DNA of 64,000 nucleotides from Micromonospora echinaurantiaca (GTDB lineage: Bacteria > Actinomycetota > Actinomycetes > Mycobacteriales > Micromonosporaceae): assembly GCF_900090235.1 (NCBI RefSeq), contig NZ_LT607750.1, forward strand, positions 6,219,501 to 6,283,500. The letters are read 5' to 3'. Positions 1 through 8,287 of this stretch are shown piece by piece; positions within the stretch are counted from its first letter, which is position 1, and every line of letters begins with the position of its first letter. A model generated the notes under the pieces. That model had not been told where the DNA came from, did not search any database, and saw only the letters and a list, made by a program, of their open reading frames with translations. The translations under genes and the position numbers were made by a program.

Positions 1-145
1 GGCTTCCAAAGGGCACGGAGCCGGCCAGATCCCAGCCGCACCAGCCAGGCGCAATGTCCTCCGGGCCGGCGTCCGGGTGGGTGCCGCGTGGGAGACTGGG
101 ACGGTGGGCGACCCGGGCCCTCACGGCGAGTGAGCGGCACGTGTC

Positions 146-1729
146 ATGCGGGAGGACATGGGTGAGGTGACGACAAGCCTCCAGCGCCCGGTAACCAACG
201 AAGGCCGGAGCAAACTCGTGCGGCACGTCGACAGCTTCGAGATCCAGCCGCCGGCGCCGCCGTCCCACAACGGCGTACCACGTTCGGCGTGGGCCCGCGC
301 CCGTCGCCGGGTGTCGCGCTGGCACCGTCCCTACATCGCCCTGCTGCTGCTGCTCGACTTCGCGGCGGCGGCGGTGGCCAGCCTGATCGCCATCCAGGCC
401 TTCGACCAGTCCCGGGCCGGCTTCTACAACGCGGAGCAGGACCCGACCTGGTTCCACACCGTGGCCTTCCTGCTGCTGCCACTCGGCTGGGTGGTGATCC
501 TCTGGGGCAACCGCGCCTACGACCGGCGCTACCTGGGCCTCGGGCCGGACGAGTTCAAGCGGGTGATCCGGGCCGGCGTGGCGGTCGCCGCCACGGTCTC
601 CTTCCTCGCCTTCGCCACCAAGACCGACCTGTCCCGGTACACCGTCGGCACCGCCCTGCTCGCGGCGTTGATGTTGATCCTGCTGAACCGGATCCTCTGC
701 CGCTTCGTGCTGCACGTGGTCCGGCGCAACATCGGCCAGGCCGGGCACCGGATGGTGCTGGTTGGCACCCTGCCGGAATGCCTCGAGGTCTACACCGCGG
801 TCACCCGCAACCCGGCGGCCGGGCTGATGCCGGTCGCCATCCACGTCACCGACGGCTACGCGGCCGCCCGGGGCATGCAGACCCCGGTCCCGGTGTACGC
901 GGGCCGCGACGTGCTCGCCCTGGTCCGCGAGGTCGGTGGCGACACCATCGCGGTCTGCGGCTCGGCCAGCGCCGAGCCGGGTGAGCTGCGCCGGCTGGCC
1001 TGGCAGTTGGAGGGCTCCGGCGTCGACCTGGTCGTCGCGCCGCAGCTGACCGACATCGCCGGTCCCCGGGTGCACATCCGCCCGATCGAGGGCCTGCCGC
1101 TGCTGCACGTCGAGGAGCCGACCCTGTCCGGGCCGGCGCTGCTGGCCAAGAACCTGATGGACCGGGTCGCCGCCGGGCTCGGGCTGCTGCTGCTGATCCC
1201 GGTCTTCGCGGCCATCGCGATCGCCATCCGGATCTCCGACCCCGGCCCGGTCTTCTTCCGCCAGCCGCGGGTGGGCCACGAGGGGCGCACCTTCCGGGTG
1301 TGGAAGTTCCGGACCATGTACGTCGACGCCGAGGAACGGCTGGCCAGCCTGGTCGACCAGAACGAGACCGACGGCATGCTGTTCAAGATGAAGCAGGACC
1401 CGCGGGTCTTCCCGGTGGGGCGCTTCCTGCGGGCCACCTCGCTCGACGAGCTGCCGCAGCTGATCAACGTGCTCTGGGGCGAGATGTCGCTGGTCGGGCC
1501 GCGTCCGCTGCCCGCCGACGACGGCGACTTCCTGGGCGACGTACGCCGCCGGCTGCTGGTCCGCCCCGGCATGACCGGGCTCTGGCAGGTCTCCGGCCGC
1601 TCCGACCTCTCCTGGGACGAGGCGGTCCGGCTCGACCTCTACTACGTCGACAACTGGTCGCTGGCGTACGACCTGAGCATCCTGTGGCGCACGGTCGGCG
1701 TGGTGCTCGCCCGCAAGGGCGCGTACTGA
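146..1729 (+). CDS. Exopolysaccharide polyprenyl glycosylphosphotransferase (sugar transferase)
   Basis: Transfers a sugar-1-phosphate from a nucleotide sugar to undecaprenyl phosphate, the first membrane step of exopolysaccharide assembly. The N-terminal half has about four hydrophobic helices (near residues 62-84, 103-122, 143-185) and a nucleotide-binding-like middle. A further helix near 343-364 opens the C-terminal bacterial sugar transferase domain. That domain carries the family motifs KFRTM, LDELPQL (near 433), GPRPLP (near 451) and RPGMTGLWQ. Length (527 aa) is normal for the WcaJ/WbaP-like family. The start is uncertain: ATG 146, ATG 158 and GTG 167 are in frame around a GGGAGG at 150-155. 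The sugar is not predictable from sequence. The first 145 bases hold no gene I can recognise. Confidence 0.9.
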   Translation: MREDMGEVTTSLQRPVTNEGRSKLVRHVDSFEIQPPAPPSHNGVPRSAWARARRRVSRWHRPYIALLLLLDFAAAAVASLIAIQAFDQSRAGFYNAEQDPTWFHTVAFLLLPLGWVVILWGNRAYDRRYLGLGPDEFKRVIRAGVAVAATVSFLAFATKTDLSRYTVGTALLAALMLILLNRILCRFVLHVVRRNIGQAGHRMVLVGTLPECLEVYTAVTRNPAAGLMPVAIHVTDGYAAARGMQTPVPVYAGRDVLALVREVGGDTIAVCGSASAEPGELRRLAWQLEGSGVDLVVAPQLTDIAGPRVHIRPIEGLPLLHVEEPTLSGPALLAKNLMDRVAAGLGLLLLIPVFAAIAIAIRISDPGPVFFRQPRVGHEGRTFRVWKFRTMYVDAEERLASLVDQNETDGMLFKMKQDPRVFPVGRFLRATSLDELPQLINVLWGEMSLVGPRPLPADDGDFLGDVRRRLLVRPGMTGLWQVSGRSDLSWDEAVRLDLYYVDNWSLAYDLSILWRTVGVVLARKGAY

Positions 1730-1768
1730 CCTCTTGGCGTCGGGGTCCGGAGCCGACAGGATCTGGGC

Positions 1769-2989
1769 GTGGGTGGCAACCTCTCCGCCGTCTTCGGCGT
1801 CGTCTCGCTGGTCACCGCGCTGGCCGCGGCCCTGTTCGCGGTGGTCCGGCTGCGCGGCCGGCGGGGCATCGCCACCGCCACCCAGCGGGCCACCTACGAG
1901 GTGCTGCACACCGCCGGGCTGGCCGCCGAGCCGCTGCGGGCCGGGCTGAGCGCGGCGAACGCGGCGAAGGCCGTACGCCACCTGCGCGCCCTGGTGGGCG
2001 CGGTCGGGCTGGCGCTGACCGACCGGGCGGAGCTGCTCGCCCTGGACGGTCGGGGCGGGCACCACGGCGATCAACTGCTCGCGGCGGCCCGGCGGGCGGT
2101 GGCGGCCGGGCGCTCGACCGTGCTCGGCGGCGCGGAGCTGCACTGCGACCGGGTCGACTGTCCGGTCCGCGGCGCGGTGGTGGCGCCGCTGGCCGGCCCG
2201 GACGGTCGGGTGGTCGGTGCGCTGCTCGCGATCGCCGACGGCGCGCCCGCGCCCGGGCTGGTGCAGGCCACCCTGGAGACCGCGCACTGGGCCGGCAACC
2301 AGCTCGCGCTCGCCGAGCTGGACTCGTCCCGGGAGCGGCTGGTCCGGGCCGAGATCCGGGCGCTGCGGGCCCAGATCAGCCCGCACTTCATCTACAACGC
2401 GCTGACCGCGATCGGTTCGTTCGTCCGCACCGACCCGGAGCGGGCCCGGGAGCTGATCCTGGAGTTCGCCGAGTTCACCCGCTACTCGTTCCGGGCGCAC
2501 GGCGAGTTCACCACGCTGGCCGAGGAGCTGCGCTCGATCGACCGCTACCTGACCATCGAGCGGGCCCGGTTCGGCGACCGGCTCCAGGTTCGTCTGCAGA
2601 TCGCCCCGGAGGTGCTGCCGGTGACGCTGCCGTTCCTCTGCCTGCAACCGCTGGTGGAGAATGCCGTCCGGCACGGGTTGTCCCGCAAGCCCGGCACGGG
2701 CATGGTGAGCATCGAGGCCCGGGACGCGGGCGCCGAGTGCCACATCACGGTGGAGGACGACGGGGTGGGAATGGATCCGGCCACGCTGACCGCCGGCATC
2801 GCCGAGCTGGCGGCCGGCGATCCGGGCGACGACCCGGGCCAGCACGTCGGCCTCTCCAACGTCGACGAGCGGCTCCGGTCGGTCTTCGGGGACGGCTTCG
2901 GCCTGGTCGTCGAGACCGGGCTGGGCTCGGGTACGAAGGTGAGCATGCGGGTGCCGAAGTTCCATCCGGGCGTACGGGCGGGCTCGTGA
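1769..2989 (+). CDS. LytS-type sensor histidine kinase
   Basis: Membrane sensor kinase of the His_kinase (LytS/YehU) family. One hydrophobic helix lies near residues 8-28, followed by a GAF-like sensory segment (about 55-165). The phosphoacceptor region has the motif SPHFIYNAL with His near 206, and a HATPase domain has LVENAVRHG and DDGVGMDP. It is followed after 55 bp by a LytTR response regulator, so the two form a two-component pair. The GTG start at 1769 has AGGA upstream. The classical 5TM-LYT sensor module is absent, so the signal is probably cytoplasmic or at the membrane face. The ligand is unknown. Confidence 0.88.
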   Translation: MGGNLSAVFGVVSLVTALAAALFAVVRLRGRRGIATATQRATYEVLHTAGLAAEPLRAGLSAANAAKAVRHLRALVGAVGLALTDRAELLALDGRGGHHGDQLLAAARRAVAAGRSTVLGGAELHCDRVDCPVRGAVVAPLAGPDGRVVGALLAIADGAPAPGLVQATLETAHWAGNQLALAELDSSRERLVRAEIRALRAQISPHFIYNALTAIGSFVRTDPERARELILEFAEFTRYSFRAHGEFTTLAEELRSIDRYLTIERARFGDRLQVRLQIAPEVLPVTLPFLCLQPLVENAVRHGLSRKPGTGMVSIEARDAGAECHITVEDDGVGMDPATLTAGIAELAAGDPGDDPGQHVGLSNVDERLRSVFGDGFGLVVETGLGSGTKVSMRVPKFHPGVRAGS

Positions 2990-3032
2990 GCGCGAGGAGT
3001 GAGCTGGGTTTGCGAGCCCCGCAGTCGCGAAC
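2986..3032 (+). repeat. Candidate dispersed intergenic repeat
   Basis: The 3' end of the kinase gene and the short gap before the response regulator contain a segment with internal GAG/GTGAGC iterations followed by GCGAGCCCCGC and GTCGCGAAC. I recall closely similar segments between genes in other Micromonospora and Salinispora sequences, which would make it a dispersed element. Only one copy is seen in this window, so the call rests on recollection and not on the sequence alone. Confidence 0.3.
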
Positions 3033-3065
3033 CGAGTCGGTGCCGTGAGCGAGCGGGGCGGCGCG

Positions 3066-3827
3066 GTGAGCGCCTCCGGGTTCCTCCGGGTGCTGGCGGT
3101 CGACGACGAGCCGCCGGCGCTCGACGAGCTGGCGTACCACCTGCGGTCGGATCCCCGGGTGGCCCGGCTGCACACCGCCGGCGACGCCACCGAGGCGCTC
3201 CGGGTGCTCCGCGACGGCGACGTGGACGTGGTCTTCCTGGACATCCGGATGCCCGGGCTGGACGGCATGGAGCTGGCCCGGGTGCTGCGCCGGTTCGCCC
3301 GGCCGCCGGCGATCGTCTTCGTCACCGCGTACGACGACGGCGCGGTGGACGCGTTCGACCTGGGCGCCACCGACTACGTCCGCAAGCCGGTCCGGGCCGA
3401 ACGGCTGGCCGAATCGCTGCGCCGGGTGATCGGCTCCCGGGTGGTGCCGTCGCACCCGGCCGCGCTGGCCCGGGCCGAGGAGGACCCGACCATCCCGATC
3501 GAGCTGGCCGGCACCACCCGGATGCTGCCCCGCTCGGCGGTGCGCTGGGTGGAGGCGCAGGGCGACTACGCCCGGCTGCACACCGCCGACGGCTCGCACC
3601 TGGTCCGGGTGTCGCTGGCCACCCTGGCCGAGCGCTGGGCGGACGCCGGTTTCGTCCGGATCCACCGGTCGTACCTGGTGCAGCTGAAGCTGATCGCCGA
3701 GCTGCGGCTGGTCAACTCCGGGTACGTCGTGGTGATCGACTCGACGGAGCTGCCGGTGAGCCGCCGGCACACCCGGGAATTGAAGGACAAGCTGGTACGG
3801 GCGGCGAAGCAGGACTGGAACCGCTGA
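3066..3827 (+). CDS. LytTR-family response regulator
   Basis: Partner of the upstream LytS-type kinase. The receiver domain occupies about residues 5-120, with DDE at the acidic pocket, the phosphorylated Asp in FLDIRMPG (near residue 59), the conserved Thr in VTAY and the Lys in RKP. After a linker, a LytTR DNA-binding domain (about 140-245) has VRWVEAQGDYARLHT and RIHRSYLV. LytTR regulators control virulence, bacteriocin or envelope genes in other bacteria; the target here is unknown. GTG 3066 is preferred because GGGGCGG lies upstream. An in-frame GTG at 3045 would add seven residues. Confidence 0.9.
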   Translation: MSASGFLRVLAVDDEPPALDELAYHLRSDPRVARLHTAGDATEALRVLRDGDVDVVFLDIRMPGLDGMELARVLRRFARPPAIVFVTAYDDGAVDAFDLGATDYVRKPVRAERLAESLRRVIGSRVVPSHPAALARAEEDPTIPIELAGTTRMLPRSAVRWVEAQGDYARLHTADGSHLVRVSLATLAERWADAGFVRIHRSYLVQLKLIAELRLVNSGYVVVIDSTELPVSRRHTRELKDKLVRAAKQDWNR

Positions 3828-3866
3828 CCCCGGCCCCAGTCCCGCCCGTCCGCGGGCCCGCCGTCG

Positions 3867-4703
3867 TCAGGCCTTGATCTGCTCGGCGATCCGTACCGCC
3901 AGCGCCGTCAGCTCCTCGGCGGACAGCGGCGCTTCCGGCTGGGCCGCGACGGCCTGCTCGTCGACCCCCACCATGTTGCTGATGCTCGCGTCGAAGGCCC
4001 GGTTTCCGGGCAGCTGGATCGAGACGATGTGCTGCACGCTGCCGTTCCGCTTGCCGGTGAGCGTCTCGACCTTCATCCGGAACCCGCTCGGGGTCGTGCC
4101 CTCATCGCACACCCGGTCGTACCGGCGGTCCCCGTGGCCCGGCGGCAGTTCGCACGGCCAGTGGTACCCGGCGGGTTGACCGGATCCGGCGCTGTCGAAC
4201 ACGTCCGGGGAGATGGAGACGCCGAGTGGGCCCTTCCGGCCCCGGTAGACCACCCCGGATCCGCCGTACACGAAGTCGTCGCTGCCGTTGTGGCTGAAGG
4301 TGGGCGGCTGTCCGTCCGGCTTCCGGGGTTCGTCGACGCTGTCCGGGATCCAGAACCACCGGGCACCGGGCGCCACCTCACGCAGCGCCGTCTCGAACTC
4401 CCGGCTCAGCCGCTTCGCGCTGGCATCGGCGCTCTCAGGGGTGTCGAAGACCAGCCGGAACCGGGTGTCCGGCGGGGCGGGCGAGGAGGCCGCCGCCTGC
4501 GGCGGGACCGGCGCCCGGCCCGGCTGCCCACCACCCGCGGCCATCCCGACGCCGCCGGCCAGCGCCAGGGCCAGCACGGCGGCCAGCGAGCCGGCAAGTC
4601 GCCGGGCGGCCCGGGCCCGCCGTTCCCGCCGGACGATGCCCGCAACGTCCACCCGGGCCGGCGGCGGCGTGCCGATCAACTCGTCGAACAACTGGTGACT
4701 CAT
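3867..4703 (-). CDS. Membrane-anchored partner of ECF sigma factor (anti-sigma-like)
   Basis: Protein of 278 aa with a short Arg-rich cytoplasmic segment, one transmembrane helix (about residues 38-57), a Pro/Ala-rich linker and a large extracytoplasmic domain. Its ATG overlaps the stop of the sigma-factor gene by 4 bp (ATGA), so the two are translationally coupled. That layout matches membrane regulators of SigE-type actinobacterial sigma factors. I see no zinc-binding anti-sigma (ZAS) motif, so a role in holding or sensing for the sigma factor is inferred from position and topology only. The extracellular domain contains two Cys residues that could form a disulfide. Confidence 0.7.
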   Translation of the reverse strand: MSHQLFDELIGTPPPARVDVAGIVRRERRARAARRLAGSLAAVLALALAGGVGMAAGGGQPGRAPVPPQAAASSPAPPDTRFRLVFDTPESADASAKRLSREFETALREVAPGARWFWIPDSVDEPRKPDGQPPTFSHNGSDDFVYGGSGVVYRGRKGPLGVSISPDVFDSAGSGQPAGYHWPCELPPGHGDRRYDRVCDEGTTPSGFRMKVETLTGKRNGSVQHIVSIQLPGNRAFDASISNMVGVDEQAVAAQPEAPLSAEELTALAVRIAEQIKA

Positions 4704-5209
4704 CGGGTGCCTCCGGTCTGGAAGTGGCCGTCGACGGCGGTGCGCAGGTTCGCCAACCCGCGCGCCGACTGGCTCTTGACGGTGCCGGTGGTGATGCCGA
4801 GCATCCGGGCGGTCTCGTCGACCGAGTAGTCGAGGTAGAAGCGCAGGACGAGCACTGCCCGCTGCTTCGGCGCCAGCGAACGCAGCAGCGCGGCGAGCCC
4901 GTCCCGGTCGGTCACCGTCTCCGGTGTCACGCCGGCCGGGTCCGGCACCGCCGCCCAGGACTGCTCCCGGTTGTGCCAGGGGCGGCGCCGCTCGTCGAGC
5001 CAGCAGCGGGTGAGCACGCGTTGGGCGTACGCCTCGCGATTCTCCGCCCGGTTCACCCGGCGCCAGTTGCGGTAGAGCTTGGCGACCGCCACCGAGACCA
5101 CGTCGTCGGCGGTGTGCCAGTCCTGGCAGAGCAGGTACGCGCTGCGCCGCCACCGATCCATCCGCTCGGCGACGAAGGCCTGGAAGTCGTCCTCGTCGGC
5201 CCGCCTCAC
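4700..5209 (-). CDS. SigE-family ECF RNA polymerase sigma factor
   Basis: Small sigma-70-like factor (169 aa) with region 2 near residues 10-80 (core contact and -10 recognition) and region 4 near 105-155, whose HTH is YSVDETARMLGITTGTVKSQ. The order and the LAPKQRAVLVLRFYLD segment are typical of the SigE-type ECF group of actinomycetes. The start is GTG 5209, because GAGGG lies 9-10 bases upstream; the longer reading frame to 5344 is rich in Arg and unlikely to be coding. It overlaps the downstream membrane protein by 4 bp. A second sigma/membrane-protein module lies at 51573-52900. Confidence 0.9.
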   Translation of the reverse strand: MRRADEDDFQAFVAERMDRWRRSAYLLCQDWHTADDVVSVAVAKLYRNWRRVNRAENREAYAQRVLTRCWLDERRRPWHNREQSWAAVPDPAGVTPETVTDRDGLAALLRSLAPKQRAVLVLRFYLDYSVDETARMLGITTGTVKSQSARGLANLRTAVDGHFQTGGTR

Positions 5210-5374
5210 CGCGCTGTTCCCTCTTCGCTGACCATCACGGCGGTACGACGCAGCGGTGTTCCGTCGAGGTTGCACGGCCGGCCACACCGACCGCTCCGAC
5301 CGTGTGTCCGGTCCGGCCGGGCGGTCGGAGCGGGCCCGCCGCACCGCACAGCCGTGCGGCCGGCCGGACGGCGC

Positions 5375-6331
5375 TCACCGACCCGCTGCGGGTCCGGCGC
5401 TGCGGAAGGTGCGGCGGTAGGCGTCCGGCGGCACGCCGACGGTGCGGTGGAAGTGCCGGCGCAGCGTCGTGGCGGTGCCCATGCCGGCCGCCTCGGCGAT
5501 GGCGTCGATGCTGTCGTCGGTGTTCTCCAGCAGTTCCTGGGCCCGGCGGATGCGCTGCGTCGACAGCCACTGCAGCGGGGTGGTGCCGGTCGCCGACCGG
5601 AAGTGGCGGGCCAGGTTGCGCGAACTCATGTTCGCCCGGCGGGCCAGATCCTCCACGGTCAGCGGGCGGTTCAGCCGCTCCATCACCCAGGGGAGCAGGT
5701 CGGCGAGCGGATGGTCGTCGCGGGCGGGCACCGGGGTGGTGACGAACTGCGCCTGGCCGCCGGCGCGGTGCGGCGGCACGACCAGGCGGCGGGCGACGGC
5801 GTTGGCGACCGTCGAGCCGTGGTCGCGGCGGATCAGGTGCAGGCACAGGTCGATCGCGGCGGCCTTGCCGGCAGAGGCGAGCACGTTGCCGTTGTCGACG
5901 TAGAGCACGTCGGGGTCGACCGTCACCCGGGGATAGCGGGCGGCCAGCGCCTCGGTGTGGGCCCAGTGCGTGGTGGCGCGCAGCCCGTCCAGCACCCCGG
6001 CGGCGGCCAGCACGAAGGCACCGGTGCAGAACGAGACCATCCGGGCGCCCGCCCGGTGGGCCGCGCGGACGGCGTCGAGCAGGTCGGGGGGCACCTCGGC
6101 GTCGATGTCCGCCACGGACGGGACGATCACGGTTTCGGCGCGGGCGAGCCGGTCCAACCCGTCGTCGGGTTCCAACCCGAACCTGCCGACCCGGACCGGG
6201 CCGGGGCCGCACACCACGAGGTCGTACCAAGGGTCCGCCAGGCCGGAGGGGTCGCGGACGAAGACCTCGCAGGCCATGGCGAGCTCGAAGTGCAGCATCC
6301 CGTCGGTGGCGGCGAGCGCGACAGTGGCCAT
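5375..6331 (-). CDS. GlxA-family transcriptional regulator (DJ-1/PfpI plus AraC HTH)
   Basis: A 318-aa regulator. Residues 1-170 form a class I glutamine amidotransferase-like (DJ-1/PfpI) fold with the nucleophile-elbow sequence FCTGAF, and residues 210-310 form a paired AraC-type HTH domain (RRANMSSRNLARHF and AGMGTATTLRRHF). Members usually sense a small metabolite and control neighbouring catabolic genes. It is divergent from the dehydrogenase-like gene at 6431 with about 100 bp between, so that gene is the likely target. Start ATG 6331 is chosen by domain alignment. Confidence 0.9.
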   Translation of the reverse strand: MATVALAATDGMLHFELAMACEVFVRDPSGLADPWYDLVVCGPGPVRVGRFGLEPDDGLDRLARAETVIVPSVADIDAEVPPDLLDAVRAAHRAGARMVSFCTGAFVLAAAGVLDGLRATTHWAHTEALAARYPRVTVDPDVLYVDNGNVLASAGKAAAIDLCLHLIRRDHGSTVANAVARRLVVPPHRAGGQAQFVTTPVPARDDHPLADLLPWVMERLNRPLTVEDLARRANMSSRNLARHFRSATGTTPLQWLSTQRIRRAQELLENTDDSIDAIAEAAGMGTATTLRRHFHRTVGVPPDAYRRTFRSAGPAAGR

Positions 6332-6430
6332 GTCGGAAATTGTACGGGGGATGGCGTTCCAGACACTGGTCGGGCCCGGCCGCCACTGGGAGGCTCTCCT
6401 CAGTCGATCTTTTCGGGAGAGGAACCACAG

Positions 6431-7483
6431 ATGGATTCGGGGCAGGTCGTGGCGGTGTTCGGCGCGTACGGACACACCGGACGGTTCGTGGTGGCGGAGT
6501 TGCGCGATCGCGGGTTCGTCCCGCTCCTCCTCGGTCGCGATGCGGGCAAGCTGCGGGCGCTGGCGGCGCCGGGGCTCGAGTACCGGGTGGCGTCGGTCGA
6601 CGATCCGGCCTCGCTCGACCAGGCGTTGCGGGGCGCGGCCGCGGTCGTCAACTGCGCCGGCCCGTTCGCCTCGACCGCGGCTCCCGTGATCGAGGCCGCC
6701 CTGCGCGCCGGCATCCCGTACGTGGACGTGGCGGCCGAGATCGAGGCCAACGTCGACACGTTCACCCACTTCACCGAGCGCGCCCGGGCGGCGGGCGTCG
6801 CGGTGGTCCCGGCGATGGCCTTCTTCGGCGGGCTCGGCGACCTGCTGGTCACCGCGGCCATGGGCGACTGGACGGCGGCCGACGAGGCGCACGTCGCGTA
6901 CGGGCTGAGCAGCTGGCACCCCACGGGCGGGACGCTCGCCTCCGGCACCGTCTCCCGGGACCGGCGCGACGGGCGGCGGGTCCGCTACACCGGTGGCCGG
7001 CTGGAGTACTACGTCGCCGACAGCAACCTGCCGACGCTGGACTGGGACTTCCCCGCTCCGCTGGGCCGCCGGCCCGTCCTCGGCGAGTTCACCATGGCCG
7101 ACGTCGTCACCGTCCCCAGCCACCTGTCCATCCCCGAGGTCCGCACGTACATGACCACCGGGGCGGCCAGCGACCTGGCGGCCGGGGACACGCCGCCGAC
7201 CGCCGTCGACGAGCGCGGCCGGTCCGCGCAGACGTTCACCGTCGACGTCGTGGTGCGCTCCGGTGAGAGGCGACGGCGCATCGTCGCGAGCGGCCAGGAC
7301 ATCTACGCCATCAGCGCCCCGCTGGCGGTCGAAGCGGTGCGCCGCATCCTCGACGGCCGGACGAGGACGAGCGGGGTCGCCTCCGCCGGCGAGATCTTCG
7401 ACGCGCCCGATTTCCTCCGAGCCCTGGCCGCGCACATCTCGGTCGAACCGCTTCAGGAGTCGCGCGAACCGCAGTTCGCCTGA
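6431..7483 (+). CDS. Saccharopine dehydrogenase-like NAD(P)-binding protein
   Basis: A 350-aa protein with an N-terminal Rossmann fold (VVAVFGAYGHTGRFV, residues 5-19) like trans-acting enoyl reductases and saccharopine dehydrogenase-like oxidoreductases. Further sections match the family pattern (NCAGPFASTA; a YVDVAAE segment after the second strand). The start is ATG 6431 with GGGAGAGGAA upstream. It lies back to back with a GlxA/AraC regulator, which suggests metabolite-induced expression. The substrate is unknown; these proteins often act on small acids, amino acids or lipid intermediates. Confidence 0.8.
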   Translation: MDSGQVVAVFGAYGHTGRFVVAELRDRGFVPLLLGRDAGKLRALAAPGLEYRVASVDDPASLDQALRGAAAVVNCAGPFASTAAPVIEAALRAGIPYVDVAAEIEANVDTFTHFTERARAAGVAVVPAMAFFGGLGDLLVTAAMGDWTAADEAHVAYGLSSWHPTGGTLASGTVSRDRRDGRRVRYTGGRLEYYVADSNLPTLDWDFPAPLGRRPVLGEFTMADVVTVPSHLSIPEVRTYMTTGAASDLAAGDTPPTAVDERGRSAQTFTVDVVVRSGERRRRIVASGQDIYAISAPLAVEAVRRILDGRTRTSGVASAGEIFDAPDFLRALAAHISVEPLQESREPQFA

Positions 7484-7540
7484 TCGCCCTGCGCAGAAAA
7501 TTCTCGGGCCGACGGGAATAGAGGCCCGGCGTCGTACGCT

Positions 7541-7556
7541 GTACGGTACTCCGTAC
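7541..7556. promoter_or_regulatory. Inverted repeat, candidate operator
   Basis: GTACGG and CCGTAC arms around a TACT spacer form a perfect 16-bp dyad, 17 bp upstream of the TTG start of the DUF5701-like gene. Size and symmetry suit a TetR-type dimer, but no such regulator is adjacent, so the binder is unknown. Confidence 0.4.
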
Positions 7557-7572
7557 CAGAATGGAGGCCGTC

Positions 7573-8223
7573 TTGTTCGACGCCGCGACCGAATTCGACC
7601 GCCAACTCGACCGCCTGGTGGAGCTGGGGTACCCGGCGCTCGCCAACCTGACCGAGGACGCCTTCCGGGAACTGGTCGCCCCGCTGCGGGCGGCGGCCGC
7701 CGCCGGCACCGCCGGCCTGCCCGGGCCCACCGAGGCGCGGGTGCCGTTCCTGCTGGTGGTCACCCGTGACCTGGTGCCGGTCGAGGATCGGCTGGCGCGC
7801 ACCACGCTGGCCGGCAAGCGCAAGCCCGGCTTCGTGGACCGGCACTACGCCGAGGGCGACCTGGCGACGTTCGACCCGATCAAGGAACTGGAGGTGCCCG
7901 AGGGGCCGGCGTACCTGCTCTTCGACGTCGACCGGGGCGAGGAGACGCTGAACCTGGCGCCATCGGCCGCGATGGAGGTGATCACCGCCCAGGATCGGCT
8001 GCCGCTCACCATCGACGAGGGGCTCGCCTTCGTCACGCTCCACCCGGCGGCGCTGGCGAAGAACAAGTGTTTCTCGCTGGTCGGCTCACGCTGCGGCGAC
8101 AAGCGGGTGCCGGCGATCTGGATCAGCCAGGGCGCGCCCAAGCTGGGCTGGTGCTGGTACGGCAACCCGCACACCTGGCTCGGCTCCGCCTCCGCCCGAC
8201 CGGAGCGCGTGGGTCTGAGCTGA
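7573..8223 (+). CDS. DUF5701-like family protein
   Basis: A 216-aa soluble protein, recognised with moderate confidence as the actinobacterial DUF5701 family of unknown function. Visible features are VPFLLVVTRDLVP, a LLFDVDRGEET segment, and a Cys-containing C-terminal region (SLVGSRCGDKRVPAIWIS followed by APKLGWCWYGNPHTW). No membrane helix or signal peptide is seen. TTG 7573 is preferred over ATG 7561 because GGAGG sits at 7563-7567, just upstream of the TTG. A perfect dyad precedes the gene. No enzymatic motif is recognisable. Confidence 0.7.
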   Translation: MFDAATEFDRQLDRLVELGYPALANLTEDAFRELVAPLRAAAAAGTAGLPGPTEARVPFLLVVTRDLVPVEDRLARTTLAGKRKPGFVDRHYAEGDLATFDPIKELEVPEGPAYLLFDVDRGEETLNLAPSAAMEVITAQDRLPLTIDEGLAFVTLHPAALAKNKCFSLVGSRCGDKRVPAIWISQGAPKLGWCWYGNPHTWLGSASARPERVGLS

Positions 8224-8234
8224 CGCACCGGCCG

Positions 8235-8277
8235 GCGGCGGGCGCCGACCGGATCACCTCCGGCCAGCGCCCGCCGC
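8235..8277. terminator. Bidirectional terminator hairpin
   Basis: Arms GCGGCGGGCGC (8235-8245) and GCGCCCGCCGC (8267-8277) pair perfectly, and a second CCGGA/TCCGG pair lies in the loop. The hairpin sits between convergent genes ending at 8223 and 8288, so it can stop transcription from both sides. Confidence 0.7.
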
Positions 8278-8287
8278 TGCGTCAGGC

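Noticed and set aside
1300-3048. Long plus-strand reading frame overlapping the transferase and kinase genes
   Set aside because: It is an Arg/Ala/Gly/Pro-rich shadow frame of GC-rich genes; the genes it overlaps carry clear family motifs.
5210-5344. N-terminal extension of the first ECF sigma factor
   Set aside because: The 45 added residues are basic and unlike region 1 or 2 of this group, while GTG 5209 has a ribosome site.
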